Positions 45,085 to 54,724 of a stretch of DNA of 64,000 nt are shown piece by piece. The first letter of the stretch is position 1, and each line of letters begins with the position of its first letter. The DNA lies in the NCBI RefSeq assembly GCF_035818475.1, contig NZ_JAYMGV010000005.1, positions 124,001-188,000 on the forward strand, read 5' to 3'. The translations under genes and the position numbers were made by a program. This stretch comes from Cognatitamlana sp035818475 (GTDB taxonomy: Bacteria > Bacteroidota > Bacteroidia > Flavobacteriales > Flavobacteriaceae). The notes beneath the pieces were generated by a model. The model was not told the origin of the DNA, did not search any database, and worked only from the letters and a program-made list of their open reading frames with translations.

Positions 45085-47028
45085 TTAGTTTATTTCACAA
45101 TATCTGATTTCAGGTCCAATTTTAGAAAGGACTCCTTTTAACCATTCTGGACCAACATCATCATAATCCAGAGGTCGATTATCGTTTGAATATTCTCCAA
45201 AACCAGAAAGGTTTATATTTAAAACTCCTGGTAGCAACCGTCCCTGGTGTTTTACCGGCACCAGTTTCCCCTCGCACAAGTCTGAAATACTATATGGAAA
45301 GGTTGGAATATCCTTTATCTTTAGCTTTTCTCGTTTTACATTTGGGTTTACATATAAACCTGCTTTATTCTTTTTAAGCTCGGATAATTTCATATGCTCA
45401 ACACCAGGCAGGTCAACCGGCTCATTTGTTAATTCACTCTCCTCAATAGTTTTAAGTTGCACTGGAGTCATCAAATGCCATTGTGGATTGGTTTTGTAGT
45501 GTTTAGCCAAAGTAGCATCTCCTACTGCATAATTTCCAATCCAATCATTCTCATCAATCATTTCTCCATATAAATATTGAATGTGATAAGCATCTACCGC
45601 CTTACTACTCGTATTTATAAATGTATTTCCTTTAAAAAGGTTACCATAAATGGTTGCATATGCATATTCAACTCCTTTAGAACTTGTTTTTAATTGAAAT
45701 CTTCGGTCTTTACTACTTCTTAAATTGATTGCACTAGCATAAGGGCTCCAGGCCTCAAAGGTATTGTAAGCAATTACTCCGTGGACAAATGAATCATGCC
45801 CGGTACCAATACCTTCACGCCCGGAAGTCATTGCCAAACCTGCATTTTTATTAACTCTAAAATAATTACCAACAACGGTATGCAATTGTCCCCAACCTAC
45901 AATTTGTCCTGCCCCTCCTTCTTTAAAAGGTGCTTCAGACATAAAGTAGTTGTCAATAATTACTTCTTGCGATCCAGCACGCAAACTAAGTTGACCTCTA
46001 TCGTTGTAAAAAGTATTATTGTAATATATGTTCTGGCCTACTTTACTGCATACTCGTTCTGTATCTCCTTTACGATTTCCTTCAACCAGATTCCCATCAA
46101 AAACCACACTTCCGTATGCATAGTATTTTTTACGATATTTTTGGGGAATTAGTGCAATTACCTCTTGCCATGATTCGAAATTCTTTTTATATTTTTCTTC
46201 TATAATGTTTAATTCTTTTTTTGCATTACTGTATTTTTTGAAATTAGCAAAAAAGTTAATTTCTCTTAAATCGAATTTTTCGCCATAGTGCCCCCACCTT
46301 GAGATGGAACCTCCGTAAATTCCAAAGTAATTGTTATCTACACGAGCATACATGGGTTGCCCCGCATCTGCAATGGCATCCGGGTAATTTTTTAATATAT
46401 CGACATAGTCGTTGTCTTTTTCAAAAAACCGCGCACGTTTCTCGTTATGTTTAAACAATACGTGACTGGGAAATGTATTATTGATACCTAGAAACTGTCC
46501 ATCAATAATTCTTTTATCTGAAACAAAACTGCAATGATCAATTCGAGTATATTGAGGAAAGCCATTAGGCCCAAACTCAGCAGAGATATAACGCCCTTTC
46601 CCAACGTCTTCCGGATAGAAATTATGAAAGGCACATTCAGTGATACGAACATAATCTCCATATATCACAATCACATTATATTGAGCAGGATGTGTGATGG
46701 TATATAGCTCGTCGGTATGCTGACCATCTTTAAAAAATAAGCCTTTTATAATCCAATGTCTTCCATACACATAGAATCCTGATTTACCGGTAAAAACTGC
46801 CTTGCCCGGATGCTTTGCTTCAATGATTATTGGTTGTTCTTTGGTTCCGTTGTTTCTTAAGTAATATACCATATCGGCATAATCACCATCCGCTAAGATT
46901 ATCCTATCTCCAGCTTTTACCTTTGAAATGGTTTCTTTTAATTCTTTTGCTGTACTTACAGGTATATCTGTTGCCATAAGCTGTACTGTAAACAGAACAC
47001 CTAATAGAATTGATAAACTTTGTTTCAT
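45085..47028 (-). CDS. PL6 lyase, chondroitinase B-like (copy A)
   Basis: The 647-residue protein has a signal peptide ending LMAT and a long parallel beta-helix. The catalytic pair is Lys329 in VCSKVGQNIYYNNT and Arg350 in GQLSLRAGSQEV. The 21-residue spacing equals that of chondroitinase B (Lys250/Arg271). Further segments GQIVGWGQLHTVVGNYF, GREGIGTGHDSFVHG and DENDWIGNYAVG parallel Pedobacter chondroitinase B as I recall it. The enzyme would cut at uronic acid residues of dermatan-type or related chains. It is adjacent to a close paralogue (15-base gap). An alginate lyase is the less likely alternative. Confidence 0.85.
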   Translation of the reverse strand: MKQSLSILLGVLFTVQLMATDIPVSTAKELKETISKVKAGDRIILADGDYADMVYYLRNNGTKEQPIIIEAKHPGKAVFTGKSGFYVYGRHWIIKGLFFKDGQHTDELYTITHPAQYNVIVIYGDYVRITECAFHNFYPEDVGKGRYISAEFGPNGFPQYTRIDHCSFVSDKRIIDGQFLGINNTFPSHVLFKHNEKRARFFEKDNDYVDILKNYPDAIADAGQPMYARVDNNYFGIYGGSISRWGHYGEKFDLREINFFANFKKYSNAKKELNIIEEKYKKNFESWQEVIALIPQKYRKKYYAYGSVVFDGNLVEGNRKGDTERVCSKVGQNIYYNNTFYNDRGQLSLRAGSQEVIIDNYFMSEAPFKEGGAGQIVGWGQLHTVVGNYFRVNKNAGLAMTSGREGIGTGHDSFVHGVIAYNTFEAWSPYASAINLRSSKDRRFQLKTSSKGVEYAYATIYGNLFKGNTFINTSSKAVDAYHIQYLYGEMIDENDWIGNYAVGDATLAKHYKTNPQWHLMTPVQLKTIEESELTNEPVDLPGVEHMKLSELKKNKAGLYVNPNVKREKLKIKDIPTFPYSISDLCEGKLVPVKHQGRLLPGVLNINLSGFGEYSNDNRPLDYDDVGPEWLKGVLSKIGPEIRYCEIN

Positions 47029-47043
47029 TTATTAACTTTTTAA

Positions 47044-48984
47044 TTAATTTAACCTTTTTTTATTCCTGATATCAGAACCAATTTTAGTTAGTGTTCCCTT
47101 TAACCATTTCGGACCAACATCATTATAATCCAATGGGCGGTTTTTATTAAGGCATTCTCCAAAATCTGAGAGATCTAAATCTTCAATACCAGGTAGTAGC
47201 TGCCCTTTATATTTAACAGGAACTAGTTTACCTTCACACAAATCTGAAATACTATATGGAAAAGTCGCTAAATCCCTCACCTTTAATTTTTCACGTTTTA
47301 CATTTGGGTTTATATATAAACTTGCTTCATTCTTAGAAAGCTCTTTGAAATTCATTTTTTCAACACCTGAAAACCCCTCTAATATTTGGTTGGTCATTTC
47401 TAGTTCTTCTATTTTTTTCAATTGTTCACGTGGCATCGTATGCCATTTAGGATTAATTCTATAGCGTTTAGCTAAAGGGGCACCCACAGTGTAGTTGTCG
47501 ACCCAATCATTTTCACCAATCATCTCGTCATACAAGTAATTCCATTGGTAGACATTTTCCTCAATATTGTTATGGATAAAGGTATTTCCTTTAAAAAGAT
47601 TATCATAAATCGTGGTATAAGCAAATTCCCTATTACTGGATTTTAGATTTTGTCTACGATCATATTTACTTCGCATATCAATGGCGTACGCATCAGGATT
47701 GAGAGACTCAAAAGTATTGTAAGCTACTATCCCATGTGCGAATGTATCGTGTCCGGTGTCGCGCCCATCGCGCCCTGAAGTAAGAGCCATACCTGCCCGC
47801 TTATTAACCCTAAAATAGTTACCAACCACGGTATGTAATTGCCCCCATGCTACAATTTGTCCGGTAACTGCATCTTGATAAGAATCATCTGATAAAAAAT
47901 AATTATTAATAACAACTTCTTGAGACCCTCCACGTAAACTTAACTGACCTCGATCATTGTAGAAAGTATTATTGTAATATATGTTTTGCCCAACTTTACT
48001 ACATACACGCTCTGCATCGCCGTCACGATTTCCTTCAACCAGGTTTCCATCAAAAACAACACCTCCCCATGCACGGTATTTTTTCCTATGCTCTCTTGGA
48101 ATCAATTCAAGTACTTCGTTCCAAACATAAGCACCCTTACGATATTTTCCTTCTATCAGATTAAGCGATTCTTTGGATTTCTGATATTTCTTAAAATTGC
48201 TTATAAAACCACCTTCTCTTAAATCGAAATCGTCACCAAAGTGGCCCCATCTTGAGATAGAGCCTCCATAAATACCAAAGTAATTATGATCAACTCTACA
48301 AAACAACGGCTGTCCGGCATCTGCAATAGCATTTGGATAATTTCTTAAAATGTCGGTATAATCATTATCTTTCTCAAAAAACGGCGCACGTTTCTTGTTA
48401 TGTTTAAACAATAAGTGACTGGGAAATGTATTATTGATTCCTAGAAATTGCCCATTAATAATTCTTTCATCAGAGATAAAACTGCAATGATCAATTCGGG
48501 TATATTGAGGAAAGCCGTTAGGCCCAAACTCAGCAGAGATATAGCGCCCTTTCCCAACGTCTCCCGGATAGAAATTATGAAATGCACACTCAGTAATACG
48601 AACATAATCACCATATATTACCATCACATTATATTGTGCTGGATGCGTGATGGTGTATAATTCATCGGTATGCATACCATCTTTAAATAATAATCCTTTA
48701 ATTACCCAATGACTCCCGTAAACATAAAATCCTGATTTTCCAGAAAAAACAGCTTTCCCTAGATTTTTAGCTTCAATAGTTATAGGCTGGGTTTTGGTTC
48801 CATTATTTCGTAAGTAATATACCATATCGGAATAATTACCATCTGCTAATAATATTCGATCTCCTGCTTTTACATCTACAATAGTTTCTTTTAATTCTTT
48901 TACAGAACCTACTGTTATATCTTTAGCCATTAATGGTATTGAGAACAGAATTCCCAACATTATAATTACATTTTGTTTTTTCAT
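47044..48984 (-). CDS. PL6 lyase, chondroitinase B-like (copy B)
   Basis: The 646-residue paralogue of copy A matches it along the whole length, clearly above half identity. It has a signal peptide ending LMAK, a beta-helix, and catalytic Lys330 (VCSKVGQNIYY) and Arg351 (GQLSLRGGSQEV). Differences concentrate in the region after residue 255 (GGFISNFKKYQKS versus INFFANFKKYSNA), around 365, and near the C-terminus. These could change substrate or sulfation preference. It lies immediately upstream of copy A and 134 bases downstream of the GH29 gene, so all are read as one unit. Confidence 0.85.
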   Translation of the reverse strand: MKKQNVIIMLGILFSIPLMAKDITVGSVKELKETIVDVKAGDRILLADGNYSDMVYYLRNNGTKTQPITIEAKNLGKAVFSGKSGFYVYGSHWVIKGLLFKDGMHTDELYTITHPAQYNVMVIYGDYVRITECAFHNFYPGDVGKGRYISAEFGPNGFPQYTRIDHCSFISDERIINGQFLGINNTFPSHLLFKHNKKRAPFFEKDNDYTDILRNYPNAIADAGQPLFCRVDHNYFGIYGGSISRWGHFGDDFDLREGGFISNFKKYQKSKESLNLIEGKYRKGAYVWNEVLELIPREHRKKYRAWGGVVFDGNLVEGNRDGDAERVCSKVGQNIYYNNTFYNDRGQLSLRGGSQEVVINNYFLSDDSYQDAVTGQIVAWGQLHTVVGNYFRVNKRAGMALTSGRDGRDTGHDTFAHGIVAYNTFESLNPDAYAIDMRSKYDRRQNLKSSNREFAYTTIYDNLFKGNTFIHNNIEENVYQWNYLYDEMIGENDWVDNYTVGAPLAKRYRINPKWHTMPREQLKKIEELEMTNQILEGFSGVEKMNFKELSKNEASLYINPNVKREKLKVRDLATFPYSISDLCEGKLVPVKYKGQLLPGIEDLDLSDFGECLNKNRPLDYNDVGPKWLKGTLTKIGSDIRNKKRLN

Positions 48985-49118
48985 ATTTCTACATTCAATT
49001 TATCACTTTATGTAATGTTATTAATCATATCCTTTATATTAACTCAAAACAACCAATCATTGCTTTTGTTAAAATATTTTTTTCATTTTTTTAACACGGA
49101 TATGGTAGTTATACTTGT

Positions 49119-50426
49119 TTATTCAAACTCGACCTCGATAACAGTTGCAATTTCGTCTGGACAGTGTGCTGGTAGATTTAATCGGAGTTCGATACCCACA
49201 CGCCAGTTTTCTAATTGTTGTTTAGGCTTACTTAATAAGCGTACACTCTTTACTTTTTTACGCTTCCAATGGTCTAACCTTATATTTAATTCTTTTCTTG
49301 GATATTCAAAGATGTGTAAGAACATTTTCTTTTCGCCTTGCACGGTAATTCGACCCCATGGCATCATACCAATAGGGCTAGCACTTGTACCATAAATAGC
49401 TTCTCCATTTACTTGCATCCATTGGCCTACTTTTTTTAATACATCGGTGCTACCTTCAGGTATAAGTCCTTCTCCAGTTGGCCCAACATTTAGAGTTAAA
49501 TTACCACCACGACTTGCTATTTCAATTAAGGTGCGAATAATTTCTCTTGGAGATTTCCAATTATCATCATTCTTTTTATATCCCCAAGTATTATTCATGG
49601 TTAACACCGTTTCCCAACAATCGTCTTCTTTTAATGTAGACGTAGGTATGGCAGGTATATTTTGTTCTGGAGTAATATAATCTCCAATAATATTTTTAGG
49701 TTTCCCTAGTCTGTCGTTAATTATAATGTTTGGATTCATTTTATATATATAATCGTAAACATCTTTACCCATATCTGCAGTCCACCAAGACTCCCAAAAA
49801 CCATCAAACCAAACCATTCCTATTTCACCATAATCCCCAGAAAGCAATTCTTTTAATTGGGGTTTCATATAATTTTGCACATAATTACTAAAATCTTGTT
49901 TGGAATCTCGATGGCGATAAGAAACATCTTTATGATGCCAATCGATAATAGAATAATACAAACATAATTTTACATCGTGTTTTTTACAGGCAAGTTGAAG
50001 TTCTTTAATTATATCCTTTTTATAAGGAGAACTCATTATATCATATTTGGTTACTTTAGAATCAAAAAGACTAAATCCATCATGGTGTTTTGTAGTAATA
50101 AGCAGATATTTCATTCCTGCATCTTTAGCAGTTTTTGCCCATTGTTCTGCTTCAAACTTTATTGGGTTAAACTCTTTTACCAATGCTTCATATTTATCTG
50201 TAGGTAAATTTGCTCTTTTATATGCCCATTCTCCTATTCCTGGGATTTCTTTTCCTTCGAATTCTCCTGCTAAAATGGAATATAACCCCCAATGAATGAA
50301 CATTCCAAATTTTGCTTCCTGAAACCATGTAAGGTCTTTTTTTCCTTTTTCCGGATAATGAGGTTTCTGGGCAAAACTTCCTAAGTATATAATGAACACC
50401 AATATGGTTATTATCGTTCTTTTCAT
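49119..50426 (-). CDS. GH29 alpha-L-fucosidase
   Basis: The protein has 435 residues from the ATG at 50426, where the signal MKRTIITILVFII starts and ends GSFAQ; an ATG at 50468 is disfavoured. The TIM barrel shows KFGMFIHWGLYSI, LITTKHHDGFSLFDS, and the nucleophile Asp208 in GMVWFDGFW. GNLTLNVGPTGEG follows. It releases alpha-linked L-fucose with retention. It lies between PL8 and the PL6 pair. With GH95 it gives two mechanistically different fucosidases in one operon. Confidence 0.95.
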   Translation of the reverse strand: MKRTIITILVFIIYLGSFAQKPHYPEKGKKDLTWFQEAKFGMFIHWGLYSILAGEFEGKEIPGIGEWAYKRANLPTDKYEALVKEFNPIKFEAEQWAKTAKDAGMKYLLITTKHHDGFSLFDSKVTKYDIMSSPYKKDIIKELQLACKKHDVKLCLYYSIIDWHHKDVSYRHRDSKQDFSNYVQNYMKPQLKELLSGDYGEIGMVWFDGFWESWWTADMGKDVYDYIYKMNPNIIINDRLGKPKNIIGDYITPEQNIPAIPTSTLKEDDCWETVLTMNNTWGYKKNDDNWKSPREIIRTLIEIASRGGNLTLNVGPTGEGLIPEGSTDVLKKVGQWMQVNGEAIYGTSASPIGMMPWGRITVQGEKKMFLHIFEYPRKELNIRLDHWKRKKVKSVRLLSKPKQQLENWRVGIELRLNLPAHCPDEIATVIEVEFE

Positions 50427-50518
50427 ATGTTTTACATTTATTTCTTTAATGATCATATTCGACTTCACTCAGTTCTACAGGTATGTAATCTTTGATGATC
50501 ACATCGGTTTCTTTTTCT

Positions 50519-52924
50519 CTACAAAATTTTAAATTCATAAACCATCGACTCTCCTTCATATCCTCTTTCAGATGATGCCGGGATAGCAATTATAGATTGT
50601 TTATTATCTTCTATATAGGCTGCATTTTTTCCTGAAATATTCCCGCTAAATCCTATTTGAAATGCCGCATTACCTGCTAATGTAACATCATTGCTAAGTT
50701 TATTCTTGTATGGATTTGATAGGCTTACAATTAATTTGCCTCCTTGTTTTCTCATCGTTCCTATTATTGGGCCAAACGATTCTATTTCTCCAAACTCAGG
50801 TATATTAATCTTTCCGGCTTTACGAAAAGCAAATGCAGCGATTTGTTTTTCTTTATCATGTACTAATTGGATAGCTTCTGTATTCTTTACAATAGCATAT
50901 TTTGAAACAAGCTTTTCATTCATATCATTAAGTGTTACAGATGGAAATGCCATATACTGCGCTTTATCTTTTTCTGGATTTTTACCATGATTGATTGTCA
51001 ACAAAAATGTATTATGTGAAAATTTTTCTTTATTATTATGTGGCAACACATCTGCAACTTTTCCTGATCTATTTTCTACAAGGAGTTTTATAGTTTTATT
51101 CTCTCCTTTCTTAACCGGTATTACATAGCCAATACCATCATGCCATACCCAACTTGTTTTGTTTAACTTGAATGATTTATTATGTGGTAAGTCTTTTTCT
51201 TTAAAAATCATTTTCACTCCATTTATATAAGCCACCACATCACCTTTTAATTCCCTATTATCTAAAGAAGTCCAAACTTCTTTATTTTTTCCTGCACTTA
51301 TGCGTTCAATACTAGTTGTTAATCCAACAACTCCTTCATTAAAAAAGAAAGCAGCTTTTTTAGCTTTTACAGTCCCCACTTTAGTGTTTGCATGCTCCAT
51401 ATCAAAGGCAAAAACCCCAAACTTACCATCTGATGATCCATTACAAAATCCAGAATCTCCATTAGAATTCTTATTCAACAAATCTGTATAGGGTAGCTGT
51501 TCGGCTGTTATTCCAGGAAGTGCAGTCCATCTAAGTGCAGGTCTTACGTTCCAATATTCATCACCTCGCTGTAAAATGGCAGTGTGCCCACTAGACAAAT
51601 GAAAATTCTGATCCCATTCACTAGTTACAGTTTTCTTACTTAAACCTCTATATCCTATATACCAACCAGGTCTTCGGTGTAACATATATTCCCAGTTCCA
51701 ATACAAAACATTGGCACTTAAAGCTTTATCATGAGTGCCATTTTTCACCCTTTCCCTTAAAGCTATTATCTCGTCATAATAGTTCATGGTATCTTTATCC
51801 AATGTCAGAACCTGATCTATTTGCTTTAATAAAGTTTCAGGTTGTACACGTGCTTTCCCTTTCTTTAATTGACAGGCATGTTTGCCCCCTACAATAGCAA
51901 GATCAAACCATTCTTTATTATATATTACGTACTGCCACTTTTTAATTAATTGCTCTTCGTAAGTTTTGTAGTGTACTTTTTTAAATTCTACCGGCGTTCC
52001 TTCAAGAAGTTTTAATAATGTAACACTTCCTTCGTAATCTCCATGGCCATATGGTAAACAGTAAGGTTGTTTATTATGATGCCAAAAACCTCCATCAGTA
52101 AGTGTACCCATTCCTCCGGCATAATCATTTCCGGGATCGTATTCAAAACCATCATAAAAATGGTATTTCATTTGATTTAAAGCCATTATACCATATAACT
52201 TATATTTAACAAGGTAATGAACAATTATCTGGTTAAACCTACTTTGCCAATTCACACCCCTGTTTTGAGCTCCAACCGCAGGTTCTATTAAATGATCTGT
52301 ATAATCTGAAATACGGGTCATCAATTCTCTTAGTACATAATTCCCTTGTTTTTTTTCCTTATAATATAAAGGCAAAAGATTCATTAAGGTACGATCCAAT
52401 TCTGCCAATATGGGAGTTCCTAACCTCTTTGCTTCATATACTCCAAAACGCATAGTTACACGCCAATAAGGTCTTTCAGGCACATAATTATTCATATACC
52501 ATGTTAATCCGTTTATTACACGTTTACTTAACAGATTGTTTTTCATGCCCTCTTGTCTCCATTTACAACTCAAAGCGTATAGTTTTCTTAAAAAGCGATG
52601 ATGCTCCATATACTTATCAGCTTCGATATTATCAGGGTGCGGAAGGATTTTGCTTTTTAACACTTCAGGATTAACATCTACTTTTTCAAGTCCAGATTTA
52701 TAACTTCCATCATCATTAATATCTTCAAGAATTTTATTATAATCAATATTTATTAATACTGATTCTGGATTTTTCCCTGTAGTTCTGACTAAAAAAGGTT
52801 CTCCTTCAATACATTTATTAGCTACTTCTTCAAATAACCTTTCTAGTTTTTCCAACTCAGCAGTTTGCGCCATCGAGCTTCCTGTTATTAAAAAAACTAA
52901 TACAACTAATTTTAAACACTTCAT
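50519..52924 (-). CDS. PL8 polysaccharide lyase (chondroitin AC/hyaluronan lyase family)
   Basis: The protein has 801 residues from the ATG at 52924, with signal MKCLKLVVLVFLITGSS. The (alpha/alpha) toroid carries the catalytic region TDGGFWHHNKQPYCLPYG: His283 and Tyr292 are nine residues apart, as His225/Tyr234 of chondroitin AC lyase. An Asn in GVNWQS is the likely third residue. The beta-sandwich domains show RPGWYIGYRGLSKKTVTSEW, RWTALPGITAE and LLTINHGKNPEKD, all typical of PL8. It eliminates within chondroitin-type chains. It is the first gene of the seven-gene block, and its promoter region faces the divergent sulfatase. Confidence 0.9.
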   Translation of the reverse strand: MKCLKLVVLVFLITGSSMAQTAELEKLERLFEEVANKCIEGEPFLVRTTGKNPESVLINIDYNKILEDINDDGSYKSGLEKVDVNPEVLKSKILPHPDNIEADKYMEHHRFLRKLYALSCKWRQEGMKNNLLSKRVINGLTWYMNNYVPERPYWRVTMRFGVYEAKRLGTPILAELDRTLMNLLPLYYKEKKQGNYVLRELMTRISDYTDHLIEPAVGAQNRGVNWQSRFNQIIVHYLVKYKLYGIMALNQMKYHFYDGFEYDPGNDYAGGMGTLTDGGFWHHNKQPYCLPYGHGDYEGSVTLLKLLEGTPVEFKKVHYKTYEEQLIKKWQYVIYNKEWFDLAIVGGKHACQLKKGKARVQPETLLKQIDQVLTLDKDTMNYYDEIIALRERVKNGTHDKALSANVLYWNWEYMLHRRPGWYIGYRGLSKKTVTSEWDQNFHLSSGHTAILQRGDEYWNVRPALRWTALPGITAEQLPYTDLLNKNSNGDSGFCNGSSDGKFGVFAFDMEHANTKVGTVKAKKAAFFFNEGVVGLTTSIERISAGKNKEVWTSLDNRELKGDVVAYINGVKMIFKEKDLPHNKSFKLNKTSWVWHDGIGYVIPVKKGENKTIKLLVENRSGKVADVLPHNNKEKFSHNTFLLTINHGKNPEKDKAQYMAFPSVTLNDMNEKLVSKYAIVKNTEAIQLVHDKEKQIAAFAFRKAGKINIPEFGEIESFGPIIGTMRKQGGKLIVSLSNPYKNKLSNDVTLAGNAAFQIGFSGNISGKNAAYIEDNKQSIIAIPASSERGYEGESMVYEFKIL

Positions 52925-53113
52925 AATTTTATTTATCCTTTTGGTTTGTTGGAAAACCAATTTTCTTATTTACAAAACTAAGTACAGTACAAATAACTTC
53001 TTTTGATTACTACTAAAGTTTTAAAAAACATTCATTTTATACCAATATTCATTCATTCTATAAAATCTATATTTCTTTTATGTACATTGTGTTCTCATCC
53101 ATTATAATATAAA
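52925..53113. promoter_or_regulatory. divergent control region of the lyase operon and sulfatase
   Basis: The 189-base AT-rich region separates the start of the seven-gene block from the divergent sulfatase gene and must hold both promoters. No exact TAnnTTTG pair at proper spacing is obvious. It is a candidate binding region for the hybrid regulator encoded nearby. Confidence 0.4.
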
Positions 53114-54607
53114 ATGAAACGAATACCTTTACTTATTATCGTATGTTTATTGGTCATATCATGTGACAAAAAAGAAAACTCTAAAACCATACCAGAGAAA
53201 CCTAATATTCTTTTTATTTCCATAGATGATTTAAATAATTGGCCTGGTTTTTTAGGTAATTCCCCAAATGCTCATACTCCAAATATGGATAAACTTGCCG
53301 CCAGTGGCATGGCTTTTAAAAATGCGCATTGTCAAGCTCCAATATGCGCTCCGTCAAGAACATCGGTCTTTACAGGATTACATCCTCACACCACAGGCTT
53401 ATATTACCAGTTTAATGATAAGGATATTAGAAATAGTAGTGAAGCTGCAAAAAATAGCATATTCATGCCAGACTATTTTGAAAAATATGGTTATAAAACA
53501 TTAGGTGTTGGTAAAATATTTCATAATGGTGATAAACTGTCTGTATTTGAAGAGCATGGTGATGTTTTCCCTAAAATGAGTTTTGGTCCATACCTTGAGA
53601 AGCGTGCAAACTACGACTGTAGATGGTTTTCAGATATACGAAGAACAGGTACCGATTGGGGCCCTATGGAGTTACCGGATTCTGACATGTCTGATTATAA
53701 AATAGCTGATTGGACCGTTAAAAAATTAAAAGAAGATCATGATAAACCATTCTTTATGGCTGTTGGGTTTATTCGACCACACACACCATGGTATGTCCCT
53801 CAAAAATGGTTTGATATGTTTGATCTGGATTCTATTGAAACACCTCCTTACTTATCTAATGATTTAGACGATGTTCCTGAAATATCACGACAAATGCATG
53901 ATATGCCAGCAATGCCCAGAACAGAATGGCTAATCAAAGAAGATAAATGGAAAAACATGGTAAGAGCATATCTTGCCAGTATGGCATTTGTTGATTACCA
54001 ATTAGGAAAAGTACTTACTGCCCTTGAAGAAAGTAAATACAAAGATAACACCATAATTGTTTTATGGTCTGACCATGGTTACCATTTAGGAGAAAAAGGC
54101 CGTACATGCAAACATTCTCTTTGGAGGCCAGCCACCAATGTACCACTGGTTTTTGCCGGTCCTAACATAAAAAAAAGCAGTACCACAAATCAAGCTGTGG
54201 GGCTTATAGACCTTTATCCTACTTTACTAGAAATGTGCAATTTACCCAAAAACACTACCAATGAAGGACATAGCATAGTGCCCCTTATTAATAATCCTGA
54301 ACAAAACTGGGAATACCCCGCGATAACTTCTTATGGACACAAAAATGTTTCTTTATATAAAGATGCTTATCACTTTATCCATTATACCGATGGTAGTGGA
54401 GAGTTATATAATATTGAAGACGATCCCAATGAATGGAAGAACCTTTATAATGACCTTGCTTACTCTGAAGTTATAACTGATTTTAAAGCATTATTACCTA
54501 AAACCTATGCACCTATGGCTCCATCAAACAAGATAAATGCGAATCCGTTAATTGATAAAATACTTTTAGAATTTGGTATAGACACACCAACTGCAAAAAA
54601 GAATTAA
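53114..54607 (+). CDS. lipoprotein sulfatase, iduronate-2-sulfatase-like
   Basis: The 497-residue protein has a lipoprotein signal (LLVISCDKK). The sulfatase fold opens NILFISIDDLNNWPGFLG, with formylglycine Cys78 in APICAPSRTSVFTGLHP, VGKIFHNGD, FIRPHTPWYVPQ and LWSDHGYHLGEKG. The LNNWPGFLG...PHTTGLYYQ pattern resembles iduronate-2-sulfatases and related S1 subfamilies. It would remove 2-O-sulfate from a uronic acid or perhaps a fucose. It is the only plus-strand gene of the locus and is convergent with the regulator. Confidence 0.87.
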   Translation: MKRIPLLIIVCLLVISCDKKENSKTIPEKPNILFISIDDLNNWPGFLGNSPNAHTPNMDKLAASGMAFKNAHCQAPICAPSRTSVFTGLHPHTTGLYYQFNDKDIRNSSEAAKNSIFMPDYFEKYGYKTLGVGKIFHNGDKLSVFEEHGDVFPKMSFGPYLEKRANYDCRWFSDIRRTGTDWGPMELPDSDMSDYKIADWTVKKLKEDHDKPFFMAVGFIRPHTPWYVPQKWFDMFDLDSIETPPYLSNDLDDVPEISRQMHDMPAMPRTEWLIKEDKWKNMVRAYLASMAFVDYQLGKVLTALEESKYKDNTIIVLWSDHGYHLGEKGRTCKHSLWRPATNVPLVFAGPNIKKSSTTNQAVGLIDLYPTLLEMCNLPKNTTNEGHSIVPLINNPEQNWEYPAITSYGHKNVSLYKDAYHFIHYTDGSGELYNIEDDPNEWKNLYNDLAYSEVITDFKALLPKTYAPMAPSNKINANPLIDKILLEFGIDTPTAKKN

Positions 54608-54661
54608 TTTGACTAACTCCTTATAATCCTTATAGTTTTTTTAATTAAGATTAAAATTACC

Positions 54662-54695
54662 AAATCACAGAACAACAGTGTTTGTTCTGTGATTT
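54662..54695. terminator. bidirectional terminator between sulfatase and regulator
   Basis: AAATCACAGAACAA and TTGTTCTGTGATTT form a perfect 14-base-pair stem with a six-base loop, followed by T-rich DNA on the right and preceded by A/T-rich DNA on the left. It can end both convergent transcripts. Confidence 0.88.
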
Positions 54696-54724
54696 TCTTT
54701 TTATAATATTTTGGACTAATGTGG

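Noticed and set aside
45796..46152. 118-residue plus-strand frame within PL6 copy A
   Set aside because: It is antisense to a catalytic part of a clear lyase gene and has no start context or homology.
45085..48984. PL6 enzymes as alginate lyases
   Set aside because: The catalytic spacing is shared by both activities, but flanking segments resemble chondroitinase B, and the neighbours (PL8, GH88, fucosidases) do not fit alginate. Kept only as an alternative.
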